The notes: generated by a model from the letters alone, not told the origin. A stretch of 64,000 bases of DNA from Planctomycetota bacterium (GCA_014584345.1 JACTNB010000035.1:131583-195582), one strand, 5' to 3'. Positions 1 to 9,693 are shown, numbered from the stretch's first letter. Numbers and translations: made by a program.

Positions 1-2
1 CG

Positions 3-1127
3 GGGCGCGTGCTGGCTCGCATGGATTCCGGTCCGGAAAAGGGGGCGGATGGCATGTGTACCGATCGGGCGGGAAACATCTACTGCTGCGGACCGGAACA
101 TGTCTGGATCTGGAATTCCCAGGGGGAGTTGCTGGATAAGATTGTCACTCCCTCGCGTCCGATCAACTGTGCGTTTGGTGGTGCCCAGATGCAGACACTT
201 TATATCACGGGTTTGCAGGGGGTATACAGTCTGCCGATGTTGATTTCGGGGCGCGCGCCCCATCCCTCTCCGGTAGACGAGGCGACCGGTTCGGCCGCGC
301 CCCGTCCCAGCACGGCGTTACCGGAAGGGATCACGGCTCGGTTGGATGTGGTGTATGCCGAATATGGCGCGCGGAAGCTTCTGGCCGATCTGTTGATTCC
401 GGCTGCCGGCGACCGGCAACGGATGCCCGCGATTGTGCTGGTGCATGGGGGAGGTTGGGTACACGGGGATAAGACCAAATTTCGGGCCTTGGCGATCGAG
501 CTAGCCCGAAAGGGCTATGTGACGATGGCGATCGAGTATCGTCTGGCGGGGGAGGCGAAATTTCCGGCCGCTGTTCACGATTGCAACGCGGCAGTGCGGT
601 ATATGCGGGCGCAGGCGGAGGAGTTGGGAATTGATCCGAACAGGATCGGCATGGTGGGTGGTTCCGCGGGAGGACATCTGGCGGGTTTGGTGGCGACAGG
701 CTATGATCATCCCGAATTGCAGGGATCGGGGGGGTGGCAGGAGTATTCCTCTCGACCGAATGCGGTGGTGGTGATGGCGGGTCCACTGGAGATAGCCACA
801 GGTCCCGTCGCGGAGCGTTCCCGAGGAGCTTCCCGCGGTTCCTTTGCGCAGGCCTGGTTTGGGAAGGGGATCGACGAATTGCCTGAAATGTATCGATTGG
901 CCGATGCCTGCCAGAAGATTTCGCCGGGGGATCCCCCGCTGCTGTTTCTGGTGGGGGAACTGGATCATCCCGAGCGGAACGAGGCTTCTCGGCAAAAATA
1001 TCGCGATCTGGGCCTGGAGACGGGCGTGGTGGTTTATCCCCAGGCGAAACATGGCTGCTGGAATCAACTCCCGTGGATTCATCAGTTTGCTAACGATATC
1101 GATGTTTTTTTCCGAAAACATAGGTAG
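3..1127 (+). CDS. Beta-propeller (SMP-30-like)/alpha-beta hydrolase fusion, 5' truncated by window edge
   Basis: The frame is open to the window edge, so the real start lies upstream; the GTG at 9 is only the first start-like codon in view. The first ~75 visible residues (GADGMCTDRAGNIYCC, then ITGLQGVYSL) look like the last blades of an SMP-30/gluconolactonase-type propeller. A short proline-rich linker leads to an esterase-type alpha/beta hydrolase of about 270 residues with the oxyanion motif HGGGW, the nucleophile elbow GGSAGG, an acid near GELDHPE and the final KHGCW histidine. Families of this kind cleave small esters or lactones. The two modules on one chain suggest a sugar-lactone or acyl-sugar substrate, which is inference. 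The HGGGW esterase assignment is firm; the propeller is only partly visible. Confidence 0.8.
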   Translation, partial: GRVLARMDSGPEKGADGMCTDRAGNIYCCGPEHVWIWNSQGELLDKIVTPSRPINCAFGGAQMQTLYITGLQGVYSLPMLISGRAPHPSPVDEATGSAAPRPSTALPEGITARLDVVYAEYGARKLLADLLIPAAGDRQRMPAIVLVHGGGWVHGDKTKFRALAIELARKGYVTMAIEYRLAGEAKFPAAVHDCNAAVRYMRAQAEELGIDPNRIGMVGGSAGGHLAGLVATGYDHPELQGSGGWQEYSSRPNAVVVMAGPLEIATGPVAERSRGASRGSFAQAWFGKGIDELPEMYRLADACQKISPGDPPLLFLVGELDHPERNEASRQKYRDLGLETGVVVYPQAKHGCWNQLPWIHQFANDIDVFFRKHR

Positions 1128-1222
1128 AGTGAATCCACTCCCGCGACACTCTCCGCGATAATCTTTTTTCCGAAACCATTACGCAGTTCTCTTTGGCGAA
1201 GGAGGGCTGGGAATGCAGCATT

Positions 1223-2209
1223 ATGGCCTCGACCGATCGAATTCGCCGCTTGCTTAAAATTATTTCCATTCTGCAGTCGGGTCGATTTATCAATACGCGC
1301 GAGTTGTCCGATGAATGTCGGGTTTCGCGGCGCACGATTTTTCGGGATATCGAGAAGCTGCGGGAATCGGGGTTGCGCATAGCCTTTGACGAACAGCGGC
1401 AGGGCTACCAGTTCCAGGACAGCCGTTTCCTGTTGCCGGCCGATCTGACGACCGAGGAAGTGCTGGCGTTAATTACCCTGTGCCAGGATCTGGCGGACGA
1501 GGAAACGGGAATTGCCCACCTTGCGCCGGCGCGGACGGCGGCCTTCAAGTTGGCCAGCGTGCTCCCCCGCGACATGCGGAAATACATAGGGGACTCGATG
1601 GAGCTGCACCGCATGCGGCTGGATGCCCAGGCCGATCTGCACGGCACCGAGGAGTTTTACGAGCGTCTCTTTGCGGCGATGCAGAAGCGGTGCGCGGTGC
1701 GGATTCGTTATTACTGCTTCACGGATGGGCGAGAAATCAGCACGTTGCTGCATCCGTATCGCTTCTATTTCTGTCACCGGAGCTGGTATGTCATCGGGCG
1801 GTCTTCGCTGCACAAGGAAATTCGTACATTTCATCTGAAACGGTTCCGGCAGGTCGAGATTCTGCACGATAAACCCTACGAGATTCCCCCGAGATTCTCG
1901 CTGGACGCCTACTTCGGGAATGCCTGGAACATGATCCGCGAAAAGGACCAGCCCTTCCACGTGGTGATCCGTTTCGCACCCCTGGTGGCCGCCAATGTCG
2001 CCGAGGTACATTGGCATAAAACCCAGCAAGTGGACACGCTGCCGGACGGAAGCATCGAGTATCACGTGGATGTCGATGGTTTGACGGAGATAGTGTGGTG
2101 GGTGCTCGGCTACGGGGACAAGGCAAATGTGATTTCACCGCCGGAACTGCAGCGCAAGGTGGTGGAGCACGCACGGGGAATGCTGAGGCACTATGAGACG
2201 AAAGATTGA
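1223..2209 (+). CDS. WYL-domain transcriptional regulator (YafY/DeoR-like HTH)
   Basis: A 328-residue protein with an N-terminal winged helix-turn-helix (about residues 5-50, including VSRRTIFRDIEKL) and a central WYL domain of the YafY type (IRYYCFTDGRE, HPYRFYFCHRSWYVIGR), followed by the usual C-terminal extension. WYL domains sense small ligands, often nucleotides or nucleic acid, and switch DNA binding. The frame also has a TTG at 1193, but the ATG at 1223 puts the HTH at the customary distance from the N terminus, with GGAGGG at 1201-1206 somewhat far upstream. It stands alone between two hydrolase genes; its target is not evident. Confidence 0.88.
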   Translation: MASTDRIRRLLKIISILQSGRFINTRELSDECRVSRRTIFRDIEKLRESGLRIAFDEQRQGYQFQDSRFLLPADLTTEEVLALITLCQDLADEETGIAHLAPARTAAFKLASVLPRDMRKYIGDSMELHRMRLDAQADLHGTEEFYERLFAAMQKRCAVRIRYYCFTDGREISTLLHPYRFYFCHRSWYVIGRSSLHKEIRTFHLKRFRQVEILHDKPYEIPPRFSLDAYFGNAWNMIREKDQPFHVVIRFAPLVAANVAEVHWHKTQQVDTLPDGSIEYHVDVDGLTEIVWWVLGYGDKANVISPPELQRKVVEHARGMLRHYETKD

Positions 2210-2263
2210 GGGTTTTCAACGTCTGGCTTGTCCGCGGGAAGGGGACGTGGTTAATTTGATTGG

Positions 2264-3109
2264 ATGAAAACCTTCGGGGGGCGACAATTCTGGGGCGATC
2301 TTTGTTTTCGTGAAGGCTGGCGGATCCAGCGGAATGTCTTCACCGGGGAATGCCGTTTATTGGATTCCCGCGACGTTTGCCTGGCCAGGGGGACACAAGA
2401 GCATTGCCAGGAGTATTTGCAGGGGCTGGTGCCCGACGGAATGAATTCCTCGGCTGGCCAGGCGGGCGTGGTGCTGCTGCACGGAATTCTGCGTTCCTCG
2501 AAATGTTTTCGCCCTTTAAGCAAGCGTCTGGAATCCGCGGGATTCCTGGTGTTTCCTGTCGATTACCCCAGCACACGCATCACCATTGAAGAGGCGGCCA
2601 GTCAGTTGCAGGAAGTGATGTGTTCGTTGCGGGAGTTGCAGACGATTCATCTGGTGGGACACAGCATGGGAGGGCTGGTGATTCGTCGTTGGTTTGGCGA
2701 TTACTGGTCCCAGATGAATCCGGAGCAGTTTGGTCGCGTCGTGATGCTGGGAACGCCCAATCAGGGGGCGGAACTGGCCGACAAACTGCATCGATTTCCT
2801 CCCTTTCGTCTGCTGTTTGGGCCAGCGGGGCAGCAACTGAGGGCCTCCGCGGCCGTTTCGCCGGCGGCATTGCCGATTCCGTCGGTGCCGTTCGGAATTA
2901 TCGCGGGGGGGCGCGGCGGGCATACCTGGGGGTTTAACCCGCTATTGCCGGGCGACGATGACGGCACCGTGACCGTTGCCAGTACACGGTTGGACGGTGC
3001 CAGCGATTTCCTGCTTGTGCCCACGCTTCACATGGGGCTGATGCGGTATCCCGTCGCGATGCAGGCCATTGTGAACTTTCTGGACAAGGGTCGGTTTTCC
3101 GATGCCTGA
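2264..3109 (+). CDS. Alpha/beta hydrolase, lipase/esterase-like
   Basis: A 281-residue hydrolase. VVLLHGILRS marks the first strand and oxyanion region, VGHSMGGLVIRRW is the classical GxSxG nucleophile elbow, GTPNQGAELAD is the segment typical of triacylglycerol lipase-like proteins, DDDGTVTV supplies a probable acid and LHMGLM the histidine. The fold is that of lipases and PGAP1-like esterases. No clear signal peptide is present, so a cytoplasmic site is likely. It ends about 120 bp before the promoter of the retron-like locus, in the same orientation; whether the two are functionally linked cannot be told from the sequence. Substrate unknown. Confidence 0.82.
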   Translation: MKTFGGRQFWGDLCFREGWRIQRNVFTGECRLLDSRDVCLARGTQEHCQEYLQGLVPDGMNSSAGQAGVVLLHGILRSSKCFRPLSKRLESAGFLVFPVDYPSTRITIEEAASQLQEVMCSLRELQTIHLVGHSMGGLVIRRWFGDYWSQMNPEQFGRVVMLGTPNQGAELADKLHRFPPFRLLFGPAGQQLRASAAVSPAALPIPSVPFGIIAGGRGGHTWGFNPLLPGDDDGTVTVASTRLDGASDFLLVPTLHMGLMRYPVAMQAIVNFLDKGRFSDA

Positions 3110-3229
3110 CGCCGCAGGCTGGGTGTCCCGGCAGTTGCGACTTCCCGAATTCGATCGATCAAGCCACGACCGGGATTCCGAGCGGCACGCGCCGGTGTTG
3201 GAAGATCTTGAGGTTTTTTTTCGCTGGTG

Positions 3230-3260
3230 TTGACCTTTCCTGCCCGATAGCGATTAGAAT
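3230..3260 (+). promoter_or_regulatory. Sigma70-like promoter of the retron-like RNA
   Basis: TTGACC at 3230-3235 and TAGAAT at 3255-3260, with a 19-nt spacer. The predicted start is about 6-8 nt downstream, at 3266-3268, exactly where the a1 arm of the structured RNA begins. That coincidence is the main support, since the spacer is longer than ideal. Confidence 0.55.
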
Positions 3261-3265
3261 ACGTG

Positions 3266-3443
3266 CAGCGGTACGAGGATCGCATAAGCTCGGTCTGCAG
3301 GGAGTTTAATTATGACTTGCAGACGCTGTGGGGTTACCCCATGGTCGACTCATTGCCGGCTTTCCGGATTGAATGAAACAGCGGGTGGACATTCACCCGC
3401 CGTCCCATTCGCGACAGGATCGGTTATTCGACTCGTACCGCTG
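3266..3443 (+). ncRNA. Retron-type msr-msd RNA (candidate)
   Basis: A 178-nt segment closed by a perfect 12-bp inverted repeat, CAGCGGTACGAG at 3266-3277 and CTCGTACCGCTG at 3432-3443, followed by a T-rich run at 3444-3454. This matches the a1/a2 layout of retron RNAs. Inside are a stem-loop at 3293-3324 (9 bp, 14-nt loop), a second at 3326-3344 (core TGGGG/CCCCA, 3-nt loop) and an imperfect long hairpin at 3345-3431. The hairpin's apical stem is GCGGGTG/CACCCGC at 3381-3400, with a lower stem GAATG/CATTC at 3371-3375 and 3406-3410. The G of AGC at 3287-3289, between a1 and the first hairpin, is a plausible branching guanosine. Structure is seen by eye only; the msr/msd boundary is not determined. 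Confidence 0.72.
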
Positions 3444-3623
3444 TTTTTTGTTTTCCATGCCTGCCCGCGGGAAGATGCCGCTCGAACGAGTGGTCCAACC
3501 TTCGGTGCGGAACACGGTCCTTACCCACAGGGATTCGAACCCGACCATATACGTTGGGAACGTCCCCACGGTCCCAGGGTGCCATTGGAGTCACCAGAGA
3601 GTACAAGCCGAGTCAAATTTCCC

Positions 3624-4958
3624 ATGTGGCGTTTGTTTTCCTTTCTCTGGCAACTTCTGGGAGGCCGGTCTCCCGATTCCCGGGTTTCCGAACCGATTTC
3701 CCCGGGGGGTACCGTCTCGGAGCGAACAGCTTCGTCGTCCGCTGCTTTGTCGCCGGCACCGGGACGGAAAAAATCGAAAGCGGACCAGAAACGTCCCGTG
3801 CTGGTTCCGTTGACGTATCGTCGCCCCCGGCTCTCCGATCGGGAACATGCTCCTGAAATTGTGTCGGAATCTCCCTATCGATATGCGTTGCCCTACGTGG
3901 TATCTCAGGGAAAATACCTAGATCTATCTCAGGATATTCGGCCCGAGTTGTTGCAACGCTGGGACTTGCCTCTGTTGAAAACACCCCAGGATCTGGCGGA
4001 TTGGCTGCATTTGCCGGTCGGACAGGTGGCCTGGCTGTCGGGCCGGTTTGGGGAGGGGGGACGCCCGGCGGATGCCTCGAAAGCACACTACCGCTACTCG
4101 TGGAAGAAGAAACGAAGTGGTGGCTACCGTCTGATTGAATCTCCACTCCCCTTGCTACGGCAAGTACAGGAGCAGATTCTTGACGAGATTCTATCGCGTG
4201 TGCCGGTACATCAGGCCGCGCACGGATTCTGTGCGGGCAGATCGGTTGTGACGAACGCGGCCCCGCATGTGGGGCAACACGTGGTGATCCGGCTGGATCT
4301 GGACAATTTTTATTCGCGGGTCCGGCATTCGCGCGTGGTGGCCGTTTTTCGGGGGATGGGGTTTTCGCGGGAGGTTTCGTTATGGCTGGCGAAACTGGTC
4401 ACATCCGCCATACCGAGCAACCTGGAATTTCCGGGAGACCAGCCTGGCCTGCTGCGTCTCTTTCTGCCCCGTCACCTGCCGCAGGGGGCACCAACCTCTC
4501 CCGCCGTGGCGAACCTGGTGGCCTACAGCTTGGATGTCCGGCTGGCCGGTCTGGCACGCGCCTTTTCGGCCAATTACACGCGTTACGGGGACGATCTGAC
4601 CTTTTCCGGTTCCGCGGAACTTTCGCAGGGGTCGCGGTTGTTTCTCCCGTTGGCGCAGGCGATCATTCGGGAAGAACGTTTTCGAGTCAATTCCCGGAAG
4701 CGCCGGTTTATGCGTCAATCGACCCGGCAGGAAGTGACGGGGCTGGTCGTCAACGAGAAAGTGAATTATTCCCGCCAGGAATACGACCGCTTGAAGGCCA
4801 CGCTGCATAATTGTGTCAAAACCGGCTGGGAATCTCAAAATCGCGCGGGACATCCCGATTTCCTGGCACATCTGCGGGGCCGCATTGCGTACGTGCAGCA
4901 GATCTCCCCCCTTCGCGGGGCGAAACTGCTGGCCCTGTTCACGCGGATTGTTCGCTGA
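3624..4958 (+). CDS. Retron-type reverse transcriptase
   Basis: A 444-residue RNA-directed DNA polymerase. The N-terminal ~150 residues are basic and poorly recognisable. The RT follows: KKRSGGYRLIE, the retron NAxxH motif NAAPH (211-215), catalytic LDLDNFY (224-230), QGAPTSP (287-293), the active-site box YGDD (321-324) and the retron VTG triplet (371-373). NAxxH plus VTG separates retron RTs from group II intron and DGR enzymes; overall it resembles the myxobacterial type. Such enzymes prime from an RNA guanosine and make msDNA. The frame is open from 3312, but that start lies inside the structured RNA, so the ATG at 3624 is preferred; its Shine-Dalgarno is weak. YGDD replaces the usual YADD. 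No accessory gene follows within 500 bp. Confidence 0.86.
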   Translation: MWRLFSFLWQLLGGRSPDSRVSEPISPGGTVSERTASSSAALSPAPGRKKSKADQKRPVLVPLTYRRPRLSDREHAPEIVSESPYRYALPYVVSQGKYLDLSQDIRPELLQRWDLPLLKTPQDLADWLHLPVGQVAWLSGRFGEGGRPADASKAHYRYSWKKKRSGGYRLIESPLPLLRQVQEQILDEILSRVPVHQAAHGFCAGRSVVTNAAPHVGQHVVIRLDLDNFYSRVRHSRVVAVFRGMGFSREVSLWLAKLVTSAIPSNLEFPGDQPGLLRLFLPRHLPQGAPTSPAVANLVAYSLDVRLAGLARAFSANYTRYGDDLTFSGSAELSQGSRLFLPLAQAIIREERFRVNSRKRRFMRQSTRQEVTGLVVNEKVNYSRQEYDRLKATLHNCVKTGWESQNRAGHPDFLAHLRGRIAYVQQISPLRGAKLLALFTRIVR

Positions 4959-4975
4959 AGATTGCGAAGGATTTG

Positions 4976-4997
4976 TACGATAACTGTCGTATTGTTT
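4976..4997 (+). terminator. Possible weak terminator after the reverse transcriptase
   Basis: TACGA at 4976-4980 pairs with TCGTA at 4987-4991 across a 6-nt loop, followed by TTGTTT. It lies 18 bp past the RT stop. The stem is short, so this is tentative. Confidence 0.3.
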
Positions 4998-5459
4998 CCC
5001 CGCTCACTTGAAAACGAACGAAGATGTCGATATCCCTATGCGATGGGTGACTTGCGGCAATTTCAACTGGTCTTACCAGATGGTTTTTCAGGCTGGGAGC
5101 AGGCGTGGCGAGCTGAGTTTTATCAGGTCTGTGTGTAGGGATTGACGAAACTCGGGGTAACCGCACGTGCGTACCGGGATCTGCGGATAGTGGGGAACAT
5201 CCGCTTGTGCAATTCGGCTGTTGAATTGGGTTGCCACAATCGCCGTCAATTCCGTTGGGGATTCTCGACAGCATCGGTTTCCCTGGCAAGGCCGGTGGCA
5301 CACTCCCCGAAAATTGAACCGATGCGGACCATGGGGCGGAATTGAATTCGCAGTCTGATGTTGAACCGAGGAGTGGCATGGTAGCCTCGGAGTGATGTAG
5401 AGTGGTGTTACAACTGCATATCCGATGAACTTCTGATTAAATTGGATCCAGGTGCTTAC
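4998..5459. other. Intergenic region between the RT gene and the PPi-phosphofructokinase gene
   Basis: About 460 bp. The open frames here are short or antisense extensions and none resembles a protein family. No convincing RNA gene, repeat or promoter was found by eye. Confidence 0.5.
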
Positions 5460-6758
5460 ATGGCGAAAAACATGATTGTCGCTCAGTCGGGCGGCCCTTC
5501 TCCGGTGATCAACAATACGTTGCGTGGGATAGTGGAAACGGCCCGGGAGATGTCGGAGATCGGCACCGTGTATGGAGGCTGGCACGGCATCGAAGGGGTA
5601 CTGAAGGAAGAGTTGCTCAATTTGAGTGACCAATGCCCGGAAGAAATCGCGTTGCTGCGTACAACGCCGGCCGCCGGTTCGATTGGGACTTGTCGCTACA
5701 AGTTGAAAGAGAAGCAGACCGAGGATTTCGACCGGATTATCGAGGTTTTCAAGGCCCACAATATCGGCTATTTCGTGTACATTGGCGGAAACGATTCGAT
5801 GGACACGGCGAACAAGGTGGCCAACATCGCCCGGGAACGCGGATTGGATGTCGTCGGTATCGGGGGGCCCAAGACGATCGACAACGATGTCGGGGACAGT
5901 GCCTTCCAGTTGATCGACCACACGCCTGGTTATGGCAGCACGGCCCGCTACTGGAGCAATTACATCCAGATGTCGAACGAGGAGAACAACGGGAGTTGTC
6001 CCGCCGACCCCGTGCTGGTGTTGCAGGCAATGGGCCGGAAGATCGGTTATATCCCGGCGGCGGCGCGACTGGCCGATCCCAAGCGGGAAATGCCGTTGCA
6101 GATTTATCTGGCCGAGCGGAAATTTCACATCGACGAAATTCGCGAGAACGTCAACCGGATGTTGAAGGAACACGGTCGGGCGATAGTGGTCGTGAGTGAA
6201 GGGCTGGAAGTATCGGGCATGGAAATTCCCGAGGAATATATCGTCCGCGATTCCTTCGGGCATGCCATGCTTTCGTCGAGTAAAATCACGGTGGCGCAGG
6301 TGTTGACCAACGCCTTGAACGAAAAGCCGTTCCCGGTGAAGGGGAAGGCCCGCTGCAATGTGTCGGGCACGCACCAGCGGAATGATATCGTGCATGCCTC
6401 GAACGTGGACCTGGCGGAAGCGTACTACGTCGGGCAGAAGGCGGCGCTGCTGGCAGCCGCCGGCGAGCACGGCTACATGGCCTCGATCCTGCGTTCCGAT
6501 CGCGAAAATTACACGGTGGAATATGGGAAGGCTCCTCTTTCGGAGGTCGCCAACAGCGAACGCCATTTCCCCCAGGAATGGATCACCCCCTGCGGCACCG
6601 ACGTGACGGACGATTTCCTGAAGTATGCCCGCCCGCTGATTGGAGATAACTGGGTGAGCGTGCCGATCATCGATGGGCGCATTCGTCTGGCCCGCATGAA
6701 ACCGCTGTTCGCGGATCGGAAACTCGCGCCCTACATTCCTCAGGCGGATCGTTCCTGA
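5460..6758 (+). CDS. pfp: Diphosphate-dependent 6-phosphofructokinase
   Basis: A 432-residue phosphofructokinase converting fructose 6-phosphate to the 1,6-bisphosphate in cytoplasmic glycolysis. The N-terminal SGGPSPVINN loop, GGNDS (109-113) and PKTIDND (137-143) are diagnostic. Aspartate in place of the second glycine of ATP-type GGDGS, and lysine in PKTIDND, mark the PPi-using enzymes, which work reversibly. Length fits the long-type PPi enzymes. The ATG at 5460 is chosen over an upstream TTG at 5442 because MAKNMIVAQSGG starts the fold directly. It leads a same-strand cluster with a HAD hydrolase and 6-phosphogluconate dehydrogenase, spaced about 160 bp apart each, so they may be co-regulated rather than tightly coupled. 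Confidence 0.93.
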   Translation: MAKNMIVAQSGGPSPVINNTLRGIVETAREMSEIGTVYGGWHGIEGVLKEELLNLSDQCPEEIALLRTTPAAGSIGTCRYKLKEKQTEDFDRIIEVFKAHNIGYFVYIGGNDSMDTANKVANIARERGLDVVGIGGPKTIDNDVGDSAFQLIDHTPGYGSTARYWSNYIQMSNEENNGSCPADPVLVLQAMGRKIGYIPAAARLADPKREMPLQIYLAERKFHIDEIRENVNRMLKEHGRAIVVVSEGLEVSGMEIPEEYIVRDSFGHAMLSSSKITVAQVLTNALNEKPFPVKGKARCNVSGTHQRNDIVHASNVDLAEAYYVGQKAALLAAAGEHGYMASILRSDRENYTVEYGKAPLSEVANSERHFPQEWITPCGTDVTDDFLKYARPLIGDNWVSVPIIDGRIRLARMKPLFADRKLAPYIPQADRS

Positions 6759-6918
6759 AAGGGAAACCCGCGCTGGGAACGGGAGGGGGCTGGCGGAGTG
6801 CTCCCTTTTCCGGGGGGGAGGAATTATTTCTGGTGTCTGGGTGTTTCTTGTATTTTGAATCTTGTTAATTCGATGCGTCTGCCACACAACGCATCCTGCG
6901 CAATGACTGGAACTATTC

Positions 6919-7788
6919 ATGACCGTGACGTATGCAAAGCAGCACGAGTATCTGGTGGGTGTCGATTCCGATGGCTGCGCGTTTGATTCGATGGAGATCA
7001 AGCACAAGGAGTGCTTCATTCCGAACTTTATCAAGTATTTCGGACTGCAGCCGATTTCCCGATTTGCCCGGGAAGCCGCCGAGTTCACGAATCTGTATTC
7101 CAAGTCGCGTGGGGCGAATCGCTTCATCGCGTACCTGCTGGCGATCGATCTGTTGAAGGAACGCCCGGATGTGCAGGCCCGTGGTGTCAAGCTCCCCGAA
7201 TTGCAGGGATTGCGAGACTGGATGAAGCGGGAAAGCAAGCTGGGGACGAAAACGATCAGGCCGGAAGCGGAAAAGACCGGCGATCCCGATTTGCAATTGT
7301 GTTATGAATGGTCTGCGGCCGTCGATGCGGCGGTGGCCGACCTGGTGAAGGGCGTTCCTCCGTTCACGGGCGTGAAGGCCGCGCTGGAGAAAATGAATGA
7401 ACAGGCGGACGTGATTGTCTGCTCGGCGACGCCAACGGCCGCCCTGCAATCAGAGTGGCACGAACATCATATCGATGGCCATGTCGCCGAAATCTGCGGG
7501 CAGGAAGCGGGCAGCAAGAAGGAGATCCTGTCCGCCGCGAAGGAATTGGGTTACGATCCTCGAAAGATGTTGATGGTGGGAGATGCCCCGGGCGACATGC
7601 AGGCGGCCCTTGCCGTGGGGGCCTGTTTTTATCCCATCAATCCGGGACACGAGGAAGCGAGTTGGGCACGCTTCAACAATGAAGCCTGCGCCCGTTTCTT
7701 TGCGGGAGAATTTTGCGGAGACTATCAGCAGCAGTTGATTGCCGAGTTTGAAAAATATCTGCCGGAGTTGCCTCCCTGGAAGGTGTGA
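6919..7788 (+). CDS. HAD-superfamily hydrolase
   Basis: A 289-residue cytoplasmic HAD-type phosphatase. Motif I is VDSDG (nucleophile D16, acid/base D18), motif II is the serine of CSATP, and motif IV is GDAPGD. A large helical insertion of about 110 residues between motif I and the core (FIPNFIKYFGL through DLQLCYEWS) serves as a cap and is longer than in common phosphoglycolate phosphatases. It sits between the PPi-phosphofructokinase and 6-phosphogluconate dehydrogenase genes, which suggests a sugar-phosphate substrate; this is inferred from context. The ATG at 6919 follows a region without a strong Shine-Dalgarno. Confidence 0.83.
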   Translation: MTVTYAKQHEYLVGVDSDGCAFDSMEIKHKECFIPNFIKYFGLQPISRFAREAAEFTNLYSKSRGANRFIAYLLAIDLLKERPDVQARGVKLPELQGLRDWMKRESKLGTKTIRPEAEKTGDPDLQLCYEWSAAVDAAVADLVKGVPPFTGVKAALEKMNEQADVIVCSATPTAALQSEWHEHHIDGHVAEICGQEAGSKKEILSAAKELGYDPRKMLMVGDAPGDMQAALAVGACFYPINPGHEEASWARFNNEACARFFAGEFCGDYQQQLIAEFEKYLPELPPWKV

Positions 7789-7868
7789 AATCACGGGGGC
7801 GCCCAGGCGGAATTCCGCGGGCTGGCGTTTTCAATAGTTGATAGATAAGCCGGATGGATAAATTCATG

Positions 7869-7910
7869 CCCGGGATTCATTTTCCCGGGGGATGGTGCGC
7901 ACGGCGTGCC
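7869..7910. repeat. Hairpin plus REP-like palindrome upstream of gnd
   Basis: CCCGGGA at 7869-7875 pairs with TCCCGGG at 7883-7889. It is followed by GGTGCGC-ACG-GCGTGCC at 7894-7910, a near-palindrome that recurs at 42692-42708 and, in opposite orientation, at 13711-13727. Confidence 0.6.
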
Positions 7911-7947
7911 CTACAGTCCAACCTTCAACCTTTTTTTCGGATCACTC

Positions 7948-9414
<1,467 letters not shown>

Positions 9415-9448
9415 CGCAACAGCATTCTCTGCCCGTGAAGCATGCCCC

Positions 9449-9487
9449 AAGCAACGGTTTTCCCGCGAGAATGCCGTTGCTTTTTTT
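9449..9487 (+). terminator. Intrinsic terminator after gnd
   Basis: GCAACGG at 9451-9457 pairs with CCGTTGC at 9474-9480, followed directly by seven T at 9481-9487. It lies 35 bp past the gnd stop. Confidence 0.8.
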
Positions 9488-9556
9488 CGCGATGGGGTGG
9501 CGGGATTAACCCGAATTTCTCACCTGTTACCACTGCGGCAAAATCTGTCCCGAAAA

Positions 9557-9693
9557 TAGCCGCGGCCGTCAGGAAGCGGGCCACGCAGTTGCAACATTTT
9601 GTAAAGCAATCTCCCGGCACATAGTCAACCCGCGTTGATTACTGAGCGACGCGAGTAGCTCCACCCCGGCTCGCTTCCTGACGGGCGTGGCTC
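9557..9693. mobile_element. MITE-like element with terminal inverted repeats, copy 1
   Basis: The left end TAGCCGCGGCCGTCAGGAAG (9557 onward) is mirrored at the right by CGCTTCCTGACGGGCGTGGC, ending near 9693. The core GTCAGGAAGC / GCTTCCTGAC is exact. No open frame that could encode a transposase lies inside the 137 bp. A second copy with the same ends but different interior is at 38161-38288, which supports a dispersed non-autonomous element. Confidence 0.65.

Noticed and set aside
3529..3542. tRNA T-arm-like GGGTTCGAATCCC on the minus strand in the RT leader
   Set aside because: The T stem has a mismatch and no acceptor, D or anticodon arm can be fitted around it.
3312..3623. Open frame upstream of the RT giving a 548-residue protein
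   Set aside because: It runs through the structured RNA and the promoter-proximal leader; residues 1-104 have no family likeness. The ATG at 3624 is preferred.
5088..7238. 716-residue minus-strand open frame
   Set aside because: It is antisense to the PPi-phosphofructokinase gene and has low-complexity His/Arg/Pro composition typical of shadow frames in GC-rich DNA.
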